Shown: piece by piece, positions 7,705 through 16,444 of the stretch
How positions within the stretch are numbered: the stretch's first letter is position 1
How the letters are laid out: each line of letters begins with the position of its first letter
Assembly (NCBI GenBank): GCA_950096985.1
Contig: CATNBA010000013.1
Span: forward strand, 1-44,190
DNA: 44,190 nucleotides
Direction of reading: 5' to 3'
From: an uncultured Candidatus Melainabacteria bacterium
GTDB lineage: Bacteria; Cyanobacteriota; Vampirovibrionia; Gastranaerophilales; Gastranaerophilaceae
The notes under the pieces: generated by a model
Database searches by the model: none
Told to the model about the DNA's origin: nothing
The model's input: only the letters and a program-made list of their open reading frames with translations
Translations under genes and position numbers: made by a program

Positions 7705-9894
7705 ATGGCATCATTAGACGGAAGTATTAATAATTTAACTAATATATTACCTTCAAATTCTGAAAATACCGGTCAGTTAAGTTCAGCAACCATTGGAACT
7801 ACCTTGGATAATGTTCCCTTGGTTAAAAAAGTAAATTTGACTGATGAACAAAAAGCAGAGATGAATTTGTTAGGAATGAACCCAAGCGATCCGGAGCAGG
7901 TTAATGCTTATATTAACATGTCTAGTGAAGATAAACAAGCTAAAAAAGATGCTTTATACACCCAAATTGAAGGTAATTCAAATAATTCTAAAGATGAAGA
8001 AGTACACGAACATGTCCATAATTTTCAAGTAGATACAAATTCTGCTGAATGGAAAAATATGTCTAATCAAGAGCGTATTAACACTTTCCTTGTAAATGGT
8101 ACAAAGGCTCATTATTCCGAGGATGAGTGGAATAATATGACCAAACGTCAACAAAATAAAGCTATTGAACGATTTACAGAAAAAGAATTAAATGAACATT
8201 TTCCGAATTTTAGCAGAATGTCGGAAACAGAACAGCTTGAAATCGGCAGTGAGTTTTTAAATCTAATGAATATAGCTGATGCTCATGATATGGACTTAAA
8301 AGACTTATTAGCATTAAAAAAGAATTCAAATGCTGAATTTGAAGAAATTGCTAATAAGTATTATGAGAATAATGAAAAAATTGATTTAGTCAAAAAAGCT
8401 CAGGATGTTAAAGAAAAACGTATGCAAAGAACACGTGAGCAGTTTGACGAAATTTATTCTGAATTTCAGGCATATATAAAAGAGAATAATTTAAACGTTA
8501 ATGACGAAAACAAGATTGCATATATGTTTGAATTTCTTGATAAACAAAAAAAAGATGGCAAGTTGCAAAAAGGTGTTGCAGAAAGTACATATAATGCTTT
8601 AAGTAAAATGAAAGCATACAATAACGGAAACCTTTTTGATTTCAAATCTGGTGACCGAAAAATAAGTGATTTGTTTGATGATACTTCTGTTTTAAAAAAA
8701 GATAAAGATGGCAAAATTTTATTAGAAGATCCGGATAACCGTAAATTAATAACCTCTTTACTAGATAAAGAATTTGAAAACTGTAAAACCGACGAAGAAA
8801 AACTTAAGTTACTTCAAGAGTTCGATGGATTTTCTCAATTATATATTAATTCTGCCTATTCTCATACTGAAAAGACCTCTGGTATAAGTAAGAGTTTTTT
8901 AAGAAGTCTCCATGGCGGGTCAATGTATGCTGCAACTATTGATGGTAAAGCTGCTGATGAAGATCAACAATGGTATGCTAAAGATGGTATTCGTGCCATA
9001 CATAAGCATAATAACGGTAATATTTCTGAAGAAGCAAGAAACGCAATTGCGGATACTGTTAAAGAGTTGAAGGCTGAACCGGCAGCACAAGCCAACGTAA
9101 CAGCTTATGAATTACAAGATGAAAATTTAGCAAAAGATGTTACATCAGCTATTGGAGAACGTGAAGATGCTGTTGATGTATTTAATTTGGCTAACCCTTT
9201 GATTGCGAATTCTGAAAATATTACCGATGAAATGAAACAGTTTTATGCCCAGAATTCTATAGAAGTATTGAAGTCTCCTGAAGACAGACAATCTCAAGCT
9301 AACAGTTTGGGTAAATATAATCTCGATTCTTTTAACAAAGGCGTTCAAAAGGGTTATGAGAATATTGCAAACGGTACTGCATCAGGAGCAAAAAATTCTT
9401 CGGATTCATCAAAAAATAATGTGATAACAAACCCAATTACAAATAATTCACATAATACTCAGCTATTATCACAAAATTCACAGTTGGCATTTAATGACTT
9501 TAATAATAATTATATAGATGGTAAGCCAATTCCGCATGATGAAGCTGTCAAAATGTTTAAAAAATTAGAATTAAGTGAACAAAGAGAGTTATTAGCATCT
9601 TTAACTCCTCAGCAAGTTCAACAAATTCCTATAACAGTATGTAATTCATTTCCTGAATTAATAGGCACATTTATTGATTTGGGTAAAGGTATTGATATTA
9701 TTCAACAATGTAATGTCGGTACAGGAAATAAAGCTATTCAAACTATGGCAAAAAGCAAAGGCGCAGCTAAGAAACAATTTAATGAATGGGCAGCTAATCA
9801 TATTGATAGATTAGCAAAATGTACATATGATGATTTGGTTTCTCAAGGCGCAATTCAGGTAAATAAAAATAAAGCGTTTTCTATGAAAGGTTGA
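7705..9894 (+). CDS. Large hydrophilic helical protein of unknown function
   Basis: Unrecognised 729-residue protein. I place the start at ATG 7705 (MASLDGSINN), 7 nt after AAGAGA, rather than at TTG 7699. There is no signal peptide or membrane segment. The composition is Asn/Lys/Glu/Asp-rich and strongly helical, with a long charged middle (about 220-400), a Ser/Asn-rich linker (about 555-590) and a C-terminal domain (about 600-729). A His-containing HEHVH stretch lies near residue 100. It could be a scaffold or a secreted effector-like protein, but nothing in the sequence decides this. It follows the 6533 gene on the same strand and may be co-transcribed. Confidence 0.55.
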   Translation: MASLDGSINNLTNILPSNSENTGQLSSATIGTTLDNVPLVKKVNLTDEQKAEMNLLGMNPSDPEQVNAYINMSSEDKQAKKDALYTQIEGNSNNSKDEEVHEHVHNFQVDTNSAEWKNMSNQERINTFLVNGTKAHYSEDEWNNMTKRQQNKAIERFTEKELNEHFPNFSRMSETEQLEIGSEFLNLMNIADAHDMDLKDLLALKKNSNAEFEEIANKYYENNEKIDLVKKAQDVKEKRMQRTREQFDEIYSEFQAYIKENNLNVNDENKIAYMFEFLDKQKKDGKLQKGVAESTYNALSKMKAYNNGNLFDFKSGDRKISDLFDDTSVLKKDKDGKILLEDPDNRKLITSLLDKEFENCKTDEEKLKLLQEFDGFSQLYINSAYSHTEKTSGISKSFLRSLHGGSMYAATIDGKAADEDQQWYAKDGIRAIHKHNNGNISEEARNAIADTVKELKAEPAAQANVTAYELQDENLAKDVTSAIGEREDAVDVFNLANPLIANSENITDEMKQFYAQNSIEVLKSPEDRQSQANSLGKYNLDSFNKGVQKGYENIANGTASGAKNSSDSSKNNVITNPITNNSHNTQLLSQNSQLAFNDFNNNYIDGKPIPHDEAVKMFKKLELSEQRELLASLTPQQVQQIPITVCNSFPELIGTFIDLGKGIDIIQQCNVGTGNKAIQTMAKSKGAAKKQFNEWAANHIDRLAKCTYDDLVSQGAIQVNKNKAFSMKG

Positions 9895-9972
9895 TTTTTG
9901 GATTTGTTTGATGTTCAATGAAGTAACAGCGAGGATTTCTCGCGAGTTCTTTAGAAAGCAGACAATTTTAAA

Positions 9973-10842
9973 TTGCCAAAAAATATTAAACTAGCTAAAT
10001 TCGCAGGATTTTGTTACGGTGTTAAAAGAGCCGTTGAAACTGCTAAAAAACTTAAATCAGAAAACCCCGATAAAAAGGTATTTGTTCTTGGTGAACTTAT
10101 TCATAATTCTGATGTGATTAATGAATTGGAAAGTTTAGGGATTAAGACTTTAACAGAAATTCCTGAAAAGGGTGATGGTATTTGTGTTATCAGAAGCCAT
10201 GGAGAAAGTCCTCAGGTTATTGAAAAGATTAAGAAGGCTGGGTTTGAACCCGTTGATTTAACCTGTCTTGATGTAAAAAAAGTTCAGCAAAAAGCTATTG
10301 AACTTGCTAAAGACGGATATTTTGTTGTAATTGTAGGTAAATCGGAGCATCCCGAAGTTGTTGCTATCAGAGCAAATGCTGAACTTTGGAGCGAAAATGT
10401 AGTTGTTGCTACAAATCCTGAACAATTAAAAGATTTTGAAAAGCAGATTAAATCTCATAAACGGGTTGGGGTTGTTGTTCAAACTACCCAAAGAATTACT
10501 ACTTTAAATGCTATCGTTGAGTATTTAACTTCAATTGCTAAAGAATTGCATGTTGCAAATACAATTTGTCAAAGTACCTCTATGCGCCAGACAGAGGCAA
10601 AAGAATTAGCAAAGGAAAGTGATTTAGTAATTGTAGTGGGCTCTAAAAAAAGTGCCAATACAACTCATTTAGCTGAAATTTTGAAAGATATTACGAAAAC
10701 AATTCACATTGAAAATGACAGTGAATTGGTTAACTATAGAGATTTGATTGAGAACTCTCAAAATGTTTCAATCACTGCCGGGGCTTCAACTCCGCAAAAT
10801 ATTATAGAAAAAGTCATAGAAAAATTAGAAGGAGATATTTAA
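9973..10842 (+). CDS. ispH: 4-hydroxy-3-methylbut-2-enyl diphosphate reductase
   Basis: Last step of the non-mevalonate (MEP) isoprenoid pathway, making IPP and DMAPP with a 4Fe-4S cluster. The three cluster cysteines are visible: Cys14 (GFCYGVKRAV), Cys98 (LTCLDV) and Cys199 (NTICQST). His44 (GELIHN), His76 (RSHGE), and His126 with Glu128 (SEHPEV) match the substrate and proton-relay residues. The usual TCP after the second cysteine is TCL here. The 289-residue length is normal. The only sensible start is TTG at 9973, with no clear Shine-Dalgarno. The stop lies one base before the rpsA ATG, so the two are one operon, a pairing also known from Clostridia, where the two are even fused. Confidence 0.93.
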   Translation: MPKNIKLAKFAGFCYGVKRAVETAKKLKSENPDKKVFVLGELIHNSDVINELESLGIKTLTEIPEKGDGICVIRSHGESPQVIEKIKKAGFEPVDLTCLDVKKVQQKAIELAKDGYFVVIVGKSEHPEVVAIRANAELWSENVVVATNPEQLKDFEKQIKSHKRVGVVVQTTQRITTLNAIVEYLTSIAKELHVANTICQSTSMRQTEAKELAKESDLVIVVGSKKSANTTHLAEILKDITKTIHIENDSELVNYRDLIENSQNVSITAGASTPQNIIEKVIEKLEGDI

Positions 10843-10843
10843 A

Positions 10844-11908
10844 ATGACACAAACATTAGAAAAAATGGATGAATTCGAAAGATTATTAGAAGAATCTTTC
10901 TCAAAATCTTTTTCTGTAGCTGATATCGTAGAAGGTACAGTTATGAAAAAAGAAAACGACGGTTACCTTGTAAGCGTAAAAGGTGCTAAAACAGAAGCCT
11001 TTTTACCTGAAAAAGAAATTTCTTCAACTGATGAAACTCTTGAAATGGGTGACGAAAGAGAATTTTATGTATTAAAAGAAGAAAATGATGAAGACGGTAT
11101 GTTACTTTCTCTTAAAAGACTTGCTTTTGCTCAAGCTTGGGCACAGCTTAATGATGCTAAAATCCAAGGTGATACTATCTTAGCAAAAGTTGTTTCAATT
11201 GTTAAAGGTGGTGTTTTAGTTGACGTTGCTGATTTGAAAGGTTTTATTCCTTCTTCTCAATTAAGAACCGGTACTCCGTTTGACGGTTTAGTTGATACAA
11301 AAATCGAAGTTAAAGTTTTAGAGGCTGATCCTAAGAAAAATAAACTTATCTTATCTCAAAGACAGGCTGTAGCTGAACAAAGAGATCAAGTTGTTGACAA
11401 TATTTTGTCTGAACTTCAAGAAGATATGGTTGTAAAAGGTGAAGTTGTAAGAATTGCTGACTTCGGTGCTTTTGTTGATATCAACGGCATTGACGGTTTA
11501 TTACCGATTTCTGAAATTTCTTGGTCAAGAATTAAACACCCTTCAGATGTTATTTCTTTAGGCGAAACTATTGAAGTTAAAATCATCAAAATTGATAATG
11601 AATTGAAAAGAATTTCATTATCTTTGAAAAGAATGGGCGAAGATCCATGGCAGCAAATTGAAGGTCAATTTGAAGAAGGTCAGGTAATCAAAGGAACTGT
11701 TAATAAAGTTACAGGTTTTGGCGCATTTATTAACATTTTCCCAGGCGTTGAAGCTTTGCTGCCTGTATCTGAAATGTCTGATGAAAACATCAATCCGTTC
11801 AATACATTCAAAGTTGGCGACAGTGTAGAAGTTCTTATCAAGAAATTTACTCCGCAAGAACACAGAATTGCATTGAGCATTAAAGACATCAACAAAGATG
11901 CTGAATAA
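10844..11908 (+). CDS. rpsA: 30S ribosomal protein S1 (four S1 domains)
   Basis: Binds mRNA on the 30S subunit and helps translation start. The 354 residues hold four OB-fold S1 domains, beginning near residues 21, 105, 192 and 277. The last two carry the sharp motifs ADFGAFVDI...GLLPISEIS and TGFGAFINI...ALLPVSEMS. Four domains match the short S1 of cyanobacteria and Gram-positives rather than the six-domain Escherichia coli form. AGAAGGAGAT overlaps the end of ispH and gives strong translation. A terminator follows at once. The prevalence of mRNAs without a leader in this genome makes the S1 type of interest. Confidence 0.93.
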   Translation: MTQTLEKMDEFERLLEESFSKSFSVADIVEGTVMKKENDGYLVSVKGAKTEAFLPEKEISSTDETLEMGDEREFYVLKEENDEDGMLLSLKRLAFAQAWAQLNDAKIQGDTILAKVVSIVKGGVLVDVADLKGFIPSSQLRTGTPFDGLVDTKIEVKVLEADPKKNKLILSQRQAVAEQRDQVVDNILSELQEDMVVKGEVVRIADFGAFVDINGIDGLLPISEISWSRIKHPSDVISLGETIEVKIIKIDNELKRISLSLKRMGEDPWQQIEGQFEEGQVIKGTVNKVTGFGAFINIFPGVEALLPVSEMSDENINPFNTFKVGDSVEVLIKKFTPQEHRIALSIKDINKDAE

Positions 11909-11926
11909 TATAAAAGCAAACATAAA

Positions 11927-11954
11927 AAATCCCGCATAGCGCGGGATTTTTTTT
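11927..11954. terminator. Bidirectional terminator between rpsA and sigma factor gene
   Basis: AAATCCCGC (11927-11935) pairs with GCGGGATTT (11941-11949) across a 5-nt loop; A- and T-runs on either side allow both directions. The stop codon of the minus-strand sigma gene overlaps the T-run. Confidence 0.88.
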
Positions 11955-12948
11955 ATTCTCCGAAATAGTTTTTTAAGCCAACCGAAAGCTTTTTGTTTTT
12001 GCACAGTTTTTTAAGTTTTGCGATTGCACGGTTTTCAATCTGGCGGATGCGTTCTCTTGATACACCGTATTGTGAGCCGATTTCATCCAGTGTCTTTTTC
12101 GCACCGTTATTATCCAAGCCGTAGCGTAAAATGAGAACATCGCGTTCTTTCGGGCTTAGCTGGTTAAGCATTTTTCTTATATCTTCAAAAAGATTTTCCT
12201 GCGAAACTCTGTTTTCAGGAGCAATTGAATCTTCATCAACAATAAAGTCTGCGATTTTTGAGGAATCTTCCGAGGAATTTGCAGGAGTTTCCATACTGAT
12301 TGTTGATTGGGCTGATTTTACAATTGCTGTAAGTTTGCTTACGGGAACACCTAAGCGGTATGCAATTTCCTGTTTTGTAGGAGCGTGTCCTAGTTCTGTT
12401 GTCAGATCAATTGTTGCACGGCGAATTTTACCCAGTGATTCAATCATGTGTATTGGAAGTCTGATAATTCTTGCTTTATCAGCTATTGCACGTGTAATTG
12501 ATTGTTGAATCCACCATGTCGCATAAGTTGAAAATTTGTATCCTTTAGTGTAGTCAAATCTTCCCGCAGCTTTCATCAACCCCATATTTCCTTCTTGAAT
12601 TAGGTCAAGAAAAGAGAGCCCGCGTCCTATGTATTTTTTTGCAATACTTACAACAAGGCGTAAGTTTGCATTAACAAGAAGATTTTTAGAAAATTTATCT
12701 TTGTCTTCATAGATTTTTTTAGCTAAATCATATTCTTCTTCAGATGATAGAAGCGGAATTTTACCGATTTGTTGAAGGTATATTCTAACACTGTCATCTG
12801 AATTTACGGATGTCAAATTTTCCTGAACCTTAGGGTCTTCAACGGATTCTAAAACATCTTCCCCGTCAGAATCAAGTTCATGGAAATCTATATTTTCATC
12901 AGAAATGTCTTCAGATATAAGTCCGTATTTTTCAAGTTCTTTTTTCAT
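11953..12948 (-). CDS. rpoD: RNA polymerase sigma-70 family factor (RpoD/SigA-like)
   Basis: Directs RNA polymerase to promoters. The 331-residue protein has region 1.2 ([16 protein letters not shown], about residue 50), region 2 ([38 protein letters not shown]), region 3, and region 4 ([28 protein letters not shown]). The long acidic region 1.1 of large RpoD proteins is absent. The -10-reading helix [18 protein letters not shown] is intact, and the promoters in this window are TTGACA/TATAAT-like, so it is probably the main sigma factor; a group 2 cyanobacterial-type factor is the alternative. AGAGAGA precedes the ATG. It has its own strong promoter overlapping the end of rlmB. Confidence 0.9.
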   Translation of the reverse strand: MKKELEKYGLISEDISDENIDFHELDSDGEDVLESVEDPKVQENLTSVNSDDSVRIYLQQIGKIPLLSSEEEYDLAKKIYEDKDKFSKNLLVNANLRLVVSIAKKYIGRGLSFLDLIQEGNMGLMKAAGRFDYTKGYKFSTYATWWIQQSITRAIADKARIIRLPIHMIESLGKIRRATIDLTTELGHAPTKQEIAYRLGVPVSKLTAIVKSAQSTISMETPANSSEDSSKIADFIVDEDSIAPENRVSQENLFEDIRKMLNQLSPKERDVLILRYGLDNNGAKKTLDEIGSQYGVSRERIRQIENRAIAKLKKLCKNKKLSVGLKNYFGE

Positions 12949-12973
12949 TTATTCTCTCTCTTCTGTTATAATT

Positions 12974-13002
12974 ATTATAATTAATTTTTGAGTTTTTGTC
13001 TA
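12974..13002 (-). promoter_or_regulatory. Promoter of the sigma factor gene, inside rlmB end
   Basis: On the minus strand, TAGACA (13002-12997), 17 bp, TATAAT (12979-12974). Predicted start near 12967, with a leader of about 19 nt carrying AGAGAGA before the ATG at 12948. The -35 box lies inside the last codons of rlmB. Confidence 0.75.
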
Positions 13003-13715
13003 ACTGTTTCAAAAATAATTGCGCTCAGCGCATTTGAAACATTCAGTGAGTTAAAATTCTTTAACATAGGAATTTTTACAATGAAGTCAGAAAGTTTCAA
13101 CAGCGATTTTGAAACTCCTGCGTGTTCCGCGCCCATAATTAGTGCAAAATTCATATCATTATATTTAACATCATAATAATTATCTTTTGCACTTGCATCA
13201 GTTGCAACTACCCACCAGTCGGAATTTTTTAACTTTTGGACTGCATTCACAAGGCTGTTTACTTTAATGATTGGGATATGATTTATAGCACCAGCACTTG
13301 TTTTTTCAACTATTGCATTAACTTGCACATTGCGTCTTGATGGGATTATAATTCCTGCAACTCCTGCACATACACTTGTTCTTATAATTGCCCCCAAGTT
13401 ATGAGAGTCTTCAATACCATCAAGTATTACGACAGATGCATTTTGATGTTCTTCTTCCAAAAAGTCATCTAAATCTTTATATTGTATCGGTGAAATTTGT
13501 GCAATTACACCTTGATGATTGTATTCTGCATATGGCAAAAATTTTTCTTTTGCAACGAATTGGAAAACTATCCCGTTTTCGCGTGCAAGGTCTTTAATTT
13601 TGTTTAATTTAGCATCAGAATGAATATTTTTAGAAATCAGAATTTTATTGATTTCTCTGTCGCCTGCAATTAAAGCTTCTGTTACTGCATTTTTACCGAA
13701 AATTATATCATCCAT
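12981..13715 (-). CDS. rlmB: TrmH/RlmB-family rRNA 2'-O-methyltransferase
   Basis: SPOUT-class methyltransferase, most likely methylating the 2'-O of a guanosine in 23S rRNA. The 244 residues show the N-terminal substrate-binding domain (IIFGKNAVTEAL), then the knot region: VVILDGIEDSHNLGAIIRTS near 95-115, ALIMGAEHAGVSKSLL near 190-205, and IPMLKNFNSLNVSNALSAIIFE, the cofactor-binding deep knot. A tRNA target (TrmH) is the alternative. The start overlaps the stop of nadA by one base (TAATG), so the two are translationally coupled. Confidence 0.88.
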   Translation of the reverse strand: MDDIIFGKNAVTEALIAGDREINKILISKNIHSDAKLNKIKDLARENGIVFQFVAKEKFLPYAEYNHQGVIAQISPIQYKDLDDFLEEEHQNASVVILDGIEDSHNLGAIIRTSVCAGVAGIIIPSRRNVQVNAIVEKTSAGAINHIPIIKVNSLVNAVQKLKNSDWWVVATDASAKDNYYDVKYNDMNFALIMGAEHAGVSKSLLKLSDFIVKIPMLKNFNSLNVSNALSAIIFETVRQKLKN

Positions 13716-14623
13716 TATTTTGATACCTCAAGCATTCTGTCTATACAACATAAAGCTTTTGACGCTATTTCTTCATCTACATTAATTTCATGTTCTTCAT
13801 TTTCCAAAGCATTATAAATATCTATAAGAGTATGCCATTTCATATTCGGGCATACAATATTTTCTTTAATGAGAATAAATTCTTTTTCCGTATTATCTCT
13901 GGTAAGTCTGTCAACAACGCCTTTTTCGGTAGCAATAATAAATTGTTTTTTATCGCTTTCAACTGCATATTTCATAATTCCTGTAGTTGAACCTACGTAA
14001 TCTGCGAGTTTAGTCACAGATTGATGACATTCGGGGTGTGCAAGAACAAGGGCGTTCGGGTATTCTTTTCTTGCTTTTTCTATATCTTCAGGTCTGATTT
14101 GAAGATGGGTAGGACAGAAGCCCGGATATGTAATAACTTCCAAATTTCCGAGTTGTTCTTCAACCCATTTCCCTAAATATGTATCCGGTAAGAATAAAAT
14201 TTTATCGGCATTTAAGCTTTTTACTATTTTAACAGCATTTGAACTTGTGCAGCAAATATCGCACTCTGATTTTACTTCTGCTGTTGAATTTATATAACAT
14301 ACAGTAGGTATTCCGGGGTTTTTGCTTTTGAATTCTCTAAGTTGATTTAGAGAAATCATATCTGCCATTCGACAGCCTGATTCTAATCGCGGTAATAATA
14401 CTTTTTTATCAGGGCATAAAATCTTTGCAGTTTGAGCCATAAAATACACACCTGCAAAAAGAATAATATCAGCATCGGTTTTTGCTGCCATTTGGCTTAA
14501 ATATAACGAGTCGCCAACATAATCAGCAACTTTATCGATTTCTTCATTCTGATAACAATGTGCCAAGATGACCGCATTTTTTTCTTTTTTCAGTTTTTTA
14601 ATCTTATCAATCAGCTCATTCAT
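13715..14623 (-). CDS. nadA: Quinolinate synthase
   Basis: Condenses iminoaspartate with dihydroxyacetone phosphate to quinolinate, an early step of de novo NAD synthesis, using a 4Fe-4S cluster. The 302-residue protein is the short type. Likely cluster cysteines are Cys84 (ESGCRMADM), Cys170 (PGFCPTH) and Cys258 (VCPNMKW). AHCYQNEEIDKVADYVGDSL near the N-terminus and AHPECHQSV near 195-203 are family motifs. nadB and nadC are not in the window. AGGAGA precedes the ATG. A 23-bp palindrome stands in the upstream region (14646-14668), a likely operator. Confidence 0.94.
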   Translation of the reverse strand: MNELIDKIKKLKKEKNAVILAHCYQNEEIDKVADYVGDSLYLSQMAAKTDADIILFAGVYFMAQTAKILCPDKKVLLPRLESGCRMADMISLNQLREFKSKNPGIPTVCYINSTAEVKSECDICCTSSNAVKIVKSLNADKILFLPDTYLGKWVEEQLGNLEVITYPGFCPTHLQIRPEDIEKARKEYPNALVLAHPECHQSVTKLADYVGSTTGIMKYAVESDKKQFIIATEKGVVDRLTRDNTEKEFILIKENIVCPNMKWHTLIDIYNALENEEHEINVDEEIASKALCCIDRMLEVSK

Positions 14624-14645
14624 CGGGTAAATCTCCTACGTTTAG

Positions 14646-14668
14646 TGTAAATTTATGTTAAATTTACA
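14646..14668. promoter_or_regulatory. Perfect 10-bp-arm palindrome between nadA and pilM
   Basis: The left arm TGTAAATTTA (14646-14655), TGT, and the exact inverted right arm ending at 14668. It lies 23 bp before the nadA ATG on the minus strand and touches the -35 region of the divergent pilM promoter. Its size and symmetry fit a dimeric repressor site. A NAD-related regulator such as the NrtR-like protein at 43424-44116 is the first candidate, but this is inference. Confidence 0.6.
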
Positions 14669-14693
14669 AACTTTATGAAAATTATTGTATAAT
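14663..14693 (+). promoter_or_regulatory. Probable promoter of pilM-pilO
   Basis: TTTACA (14663-14668), 19 bp, TATAAT (14688-14693). The spacer is longer than ideal. The -35 hexamer is the end of the palindrome at 14646-14668, so a repressor there would also affect this promoter. Confidence 0.45.
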
Positions 14694-14734
14694 AAAAAAG
14701 GAATATAGTAAATAATTAATAAGAAAAAGATGTT

Positions 14735-16429
14735 ATGGATTTAAACAATATTTTAGCTCAATTAGGTGCAGGAAAGAAAAATACCGTATATTTATCAGTT
14801 ACTCCGAGTGTTGGTTTGGAACTTATTGAAGTTGATACGCAAGCGAAAGTTGTAAAAAATTACGCTTACAGACCGCTTGAATACAATGATTCTCTCCGAG
14901 AAATTGTAAATATGGAAATGTTTAAAAATGCGGTATCAGAACTGTTTGACGAATTAAAAATTAATATTAAAAGTAATATTGTATTAAACTTACCTATGGT
15001 TCTGCTGGGAAAGATGGATTTGTCGATATTACTTTCTGATGATGCTATTACAGAGGCTTTAACTTCTGAAGTTGAGCAGTCATATATTTTTAGAAGATAT
15101 GAACCATTAATAAGCTGGATTGATGCGGGTGGACAGCAAACCGGTGATACCAGAAAATTATTTTATTCTGCTGTTCAAAAAAATGTTGTTGATGATATCA
15201 GAAATGTGCTTACTGAACTTGGTGCAACACTGGTTGGTGTAGAAATTTCTTTAACATCAATTTTGAAAGCTCTTGCATTCTCAGGTTTGTCACAAGAACA
15301 GATGAAAGACGGCATATCTTGGAATTTGATGATTGTATCCTCAAATGGTTATTCTATCTGTTCAATGCTTGGTAAAAATTTGATAGATTATTATGAAGAA
15401 CCTCTTGCCATAAAATCATTTGAAGGCGAAGAAATTTATAATGCGATTAATGCATCAGCTCAAATTACTTTAATGAGTTATCCTGCAAATTATTTATATA
15501 TAGTTTCGGAAACTGATCTTGTAAGTGCAGAATTGCTTGCTAACAGACTTCCTGTTGACGGAGTAGTTAATTTCCTTGAAAATAACAGCTTTAAAAAGCA
15601 GGATGTAATACCTACAAGTTTAGAGGTAATTGAAGAAACAGCTCAAAAAATTTCCCTTGAAGCGATTGGTATTGGTATAGGAAATGCAGTTAATCTGCCT
15701 GTAAAATTTAATTTTGGCGGCCAATCAGGCGCCGGAGAAGGTTCTGCTGAAAACCCGGATGAACCTGTACATGTTGTGTTAGGCTCACATGAATTTGATA
15801 TTTCTCCAAATAATGCTCGAAATATTGCATTGATATTTGCCCTAATAATTCTTGTTCCGGCTTTGATATTATTTCTTGTTGTACCTATGATTGCCAATAA
15901 GAAACAAGCTCATTTAGATGAACTTAACTCAAATCTTCAACGTGTTGAGAGTGAAGTAAAAAGACTGGAAGATGAGCAAAATAAAGCAGGTAATTTTGAC
16001 GTAAATGCAGAAATTAAAAAAGTATTAGGTACAAATAGATCAAAACTTATGTCTTATACGGCATTAGGAGAATCTGTTCCGAAAAAATTATGGTTGACTT
16101 ATTTTGTAGCCAAAGACGATGGAAAACTTGATGTTAAAGGAGAGGCATCAAATGTTGAAGATGTTTATACTTTCTATAGAAACATGAAGGATTCATTGAT
16201 TGATACAAAGTTAAGACTTCATAAATTGGAAATGAAATCAAAATCTGTAGATGAGGCAGTTACAATCGACCCAAATCAGCCTTCTGAATATGAATTTGAA
16301 ATTACCAATATGACTTCAAGTGAACTAAATCCGGCAGCACAACCTGCGGAACAGCCGCAAGAACCGGCGCCTGAAGAAAATAAAGGCGGGCCTGTTAAGC
16401 AAACCGTTATTAAACTTTGGAAAAGATAA
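14735..16429 (+). CDS. PilM-PilN fusion, type IV pilus inner-membrane complex
   Basis: Part of the platform that links the cytoplasmic pilus motor to the periplasm. Residues 1 to ~310 are a divergent actin-like PilM domain (VYLSVTPSVGLELIEVD, GVEISLTSILKAL). Residues ~363-385 form one membrane segment (IALIFALIILVPALILFLVV), followed by a coiled coil (about 388-420) and a PilN-like periplasmic domain ending near 525, then a Pro/Glu-rich tail. PilM and PilN are normally separate proteins, with a short PilN N-terminus binding PilM; here they are one 564-residue chain. The next gene is PilO-like, 15 bp downstream, supporting the assignment. The usual neighbours pilP and pilQ do not follow. Confidence 0.75.
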   Translation: MDLNNILAQLGAGKKNTVYLSVTPSVGLELIEVDTQAKVVKNYAYRPLEYNDSLREIVNMEMFKNAVSELFDELKINIKSNIVLNLPMVLLGKMDLSILLSDDAITEALTSEVEQSYIFRRYEPLISWIDAGGQQTGDTRKLFYSAVQKNVVDDIRNVLTELGATLVGVEISLTSILKALAFSGLSQEQMKDGISWNLMIVSSNGYSICSMLGKNLIDYYEEPLAIKSFEGEEIYNAINASAQITLMSYPANYLYIVSETDLVSAELLANRLPVDGVVNFLENNSFKKQDVIPTSLEVIEETAQKISLEAIGIGIGNAVNLPVKFNFGGQSGAGEGSAENPDEPVHVVLGSHEFDISPNNARNIALIFALIILVPALILFLVVPMIANKKQAHLDELNSNLQRVESEVKRLEDEQNKAGNFDVNAEIKKVLGTNRSKLMSYTALGESVPKKLWLTYFVAKDDGKLDVKGEASNVEDVYTFYRNMKDSLIDTKLRLHKLEMKSKSVDEAVTIDPNQPSEYEFEITNMTSSELNPAAQPAEQPQEPAPEENKGGPVKQTVIKLWKR

Positions 16430-16444
16430 GTAAGGAGAAATACA

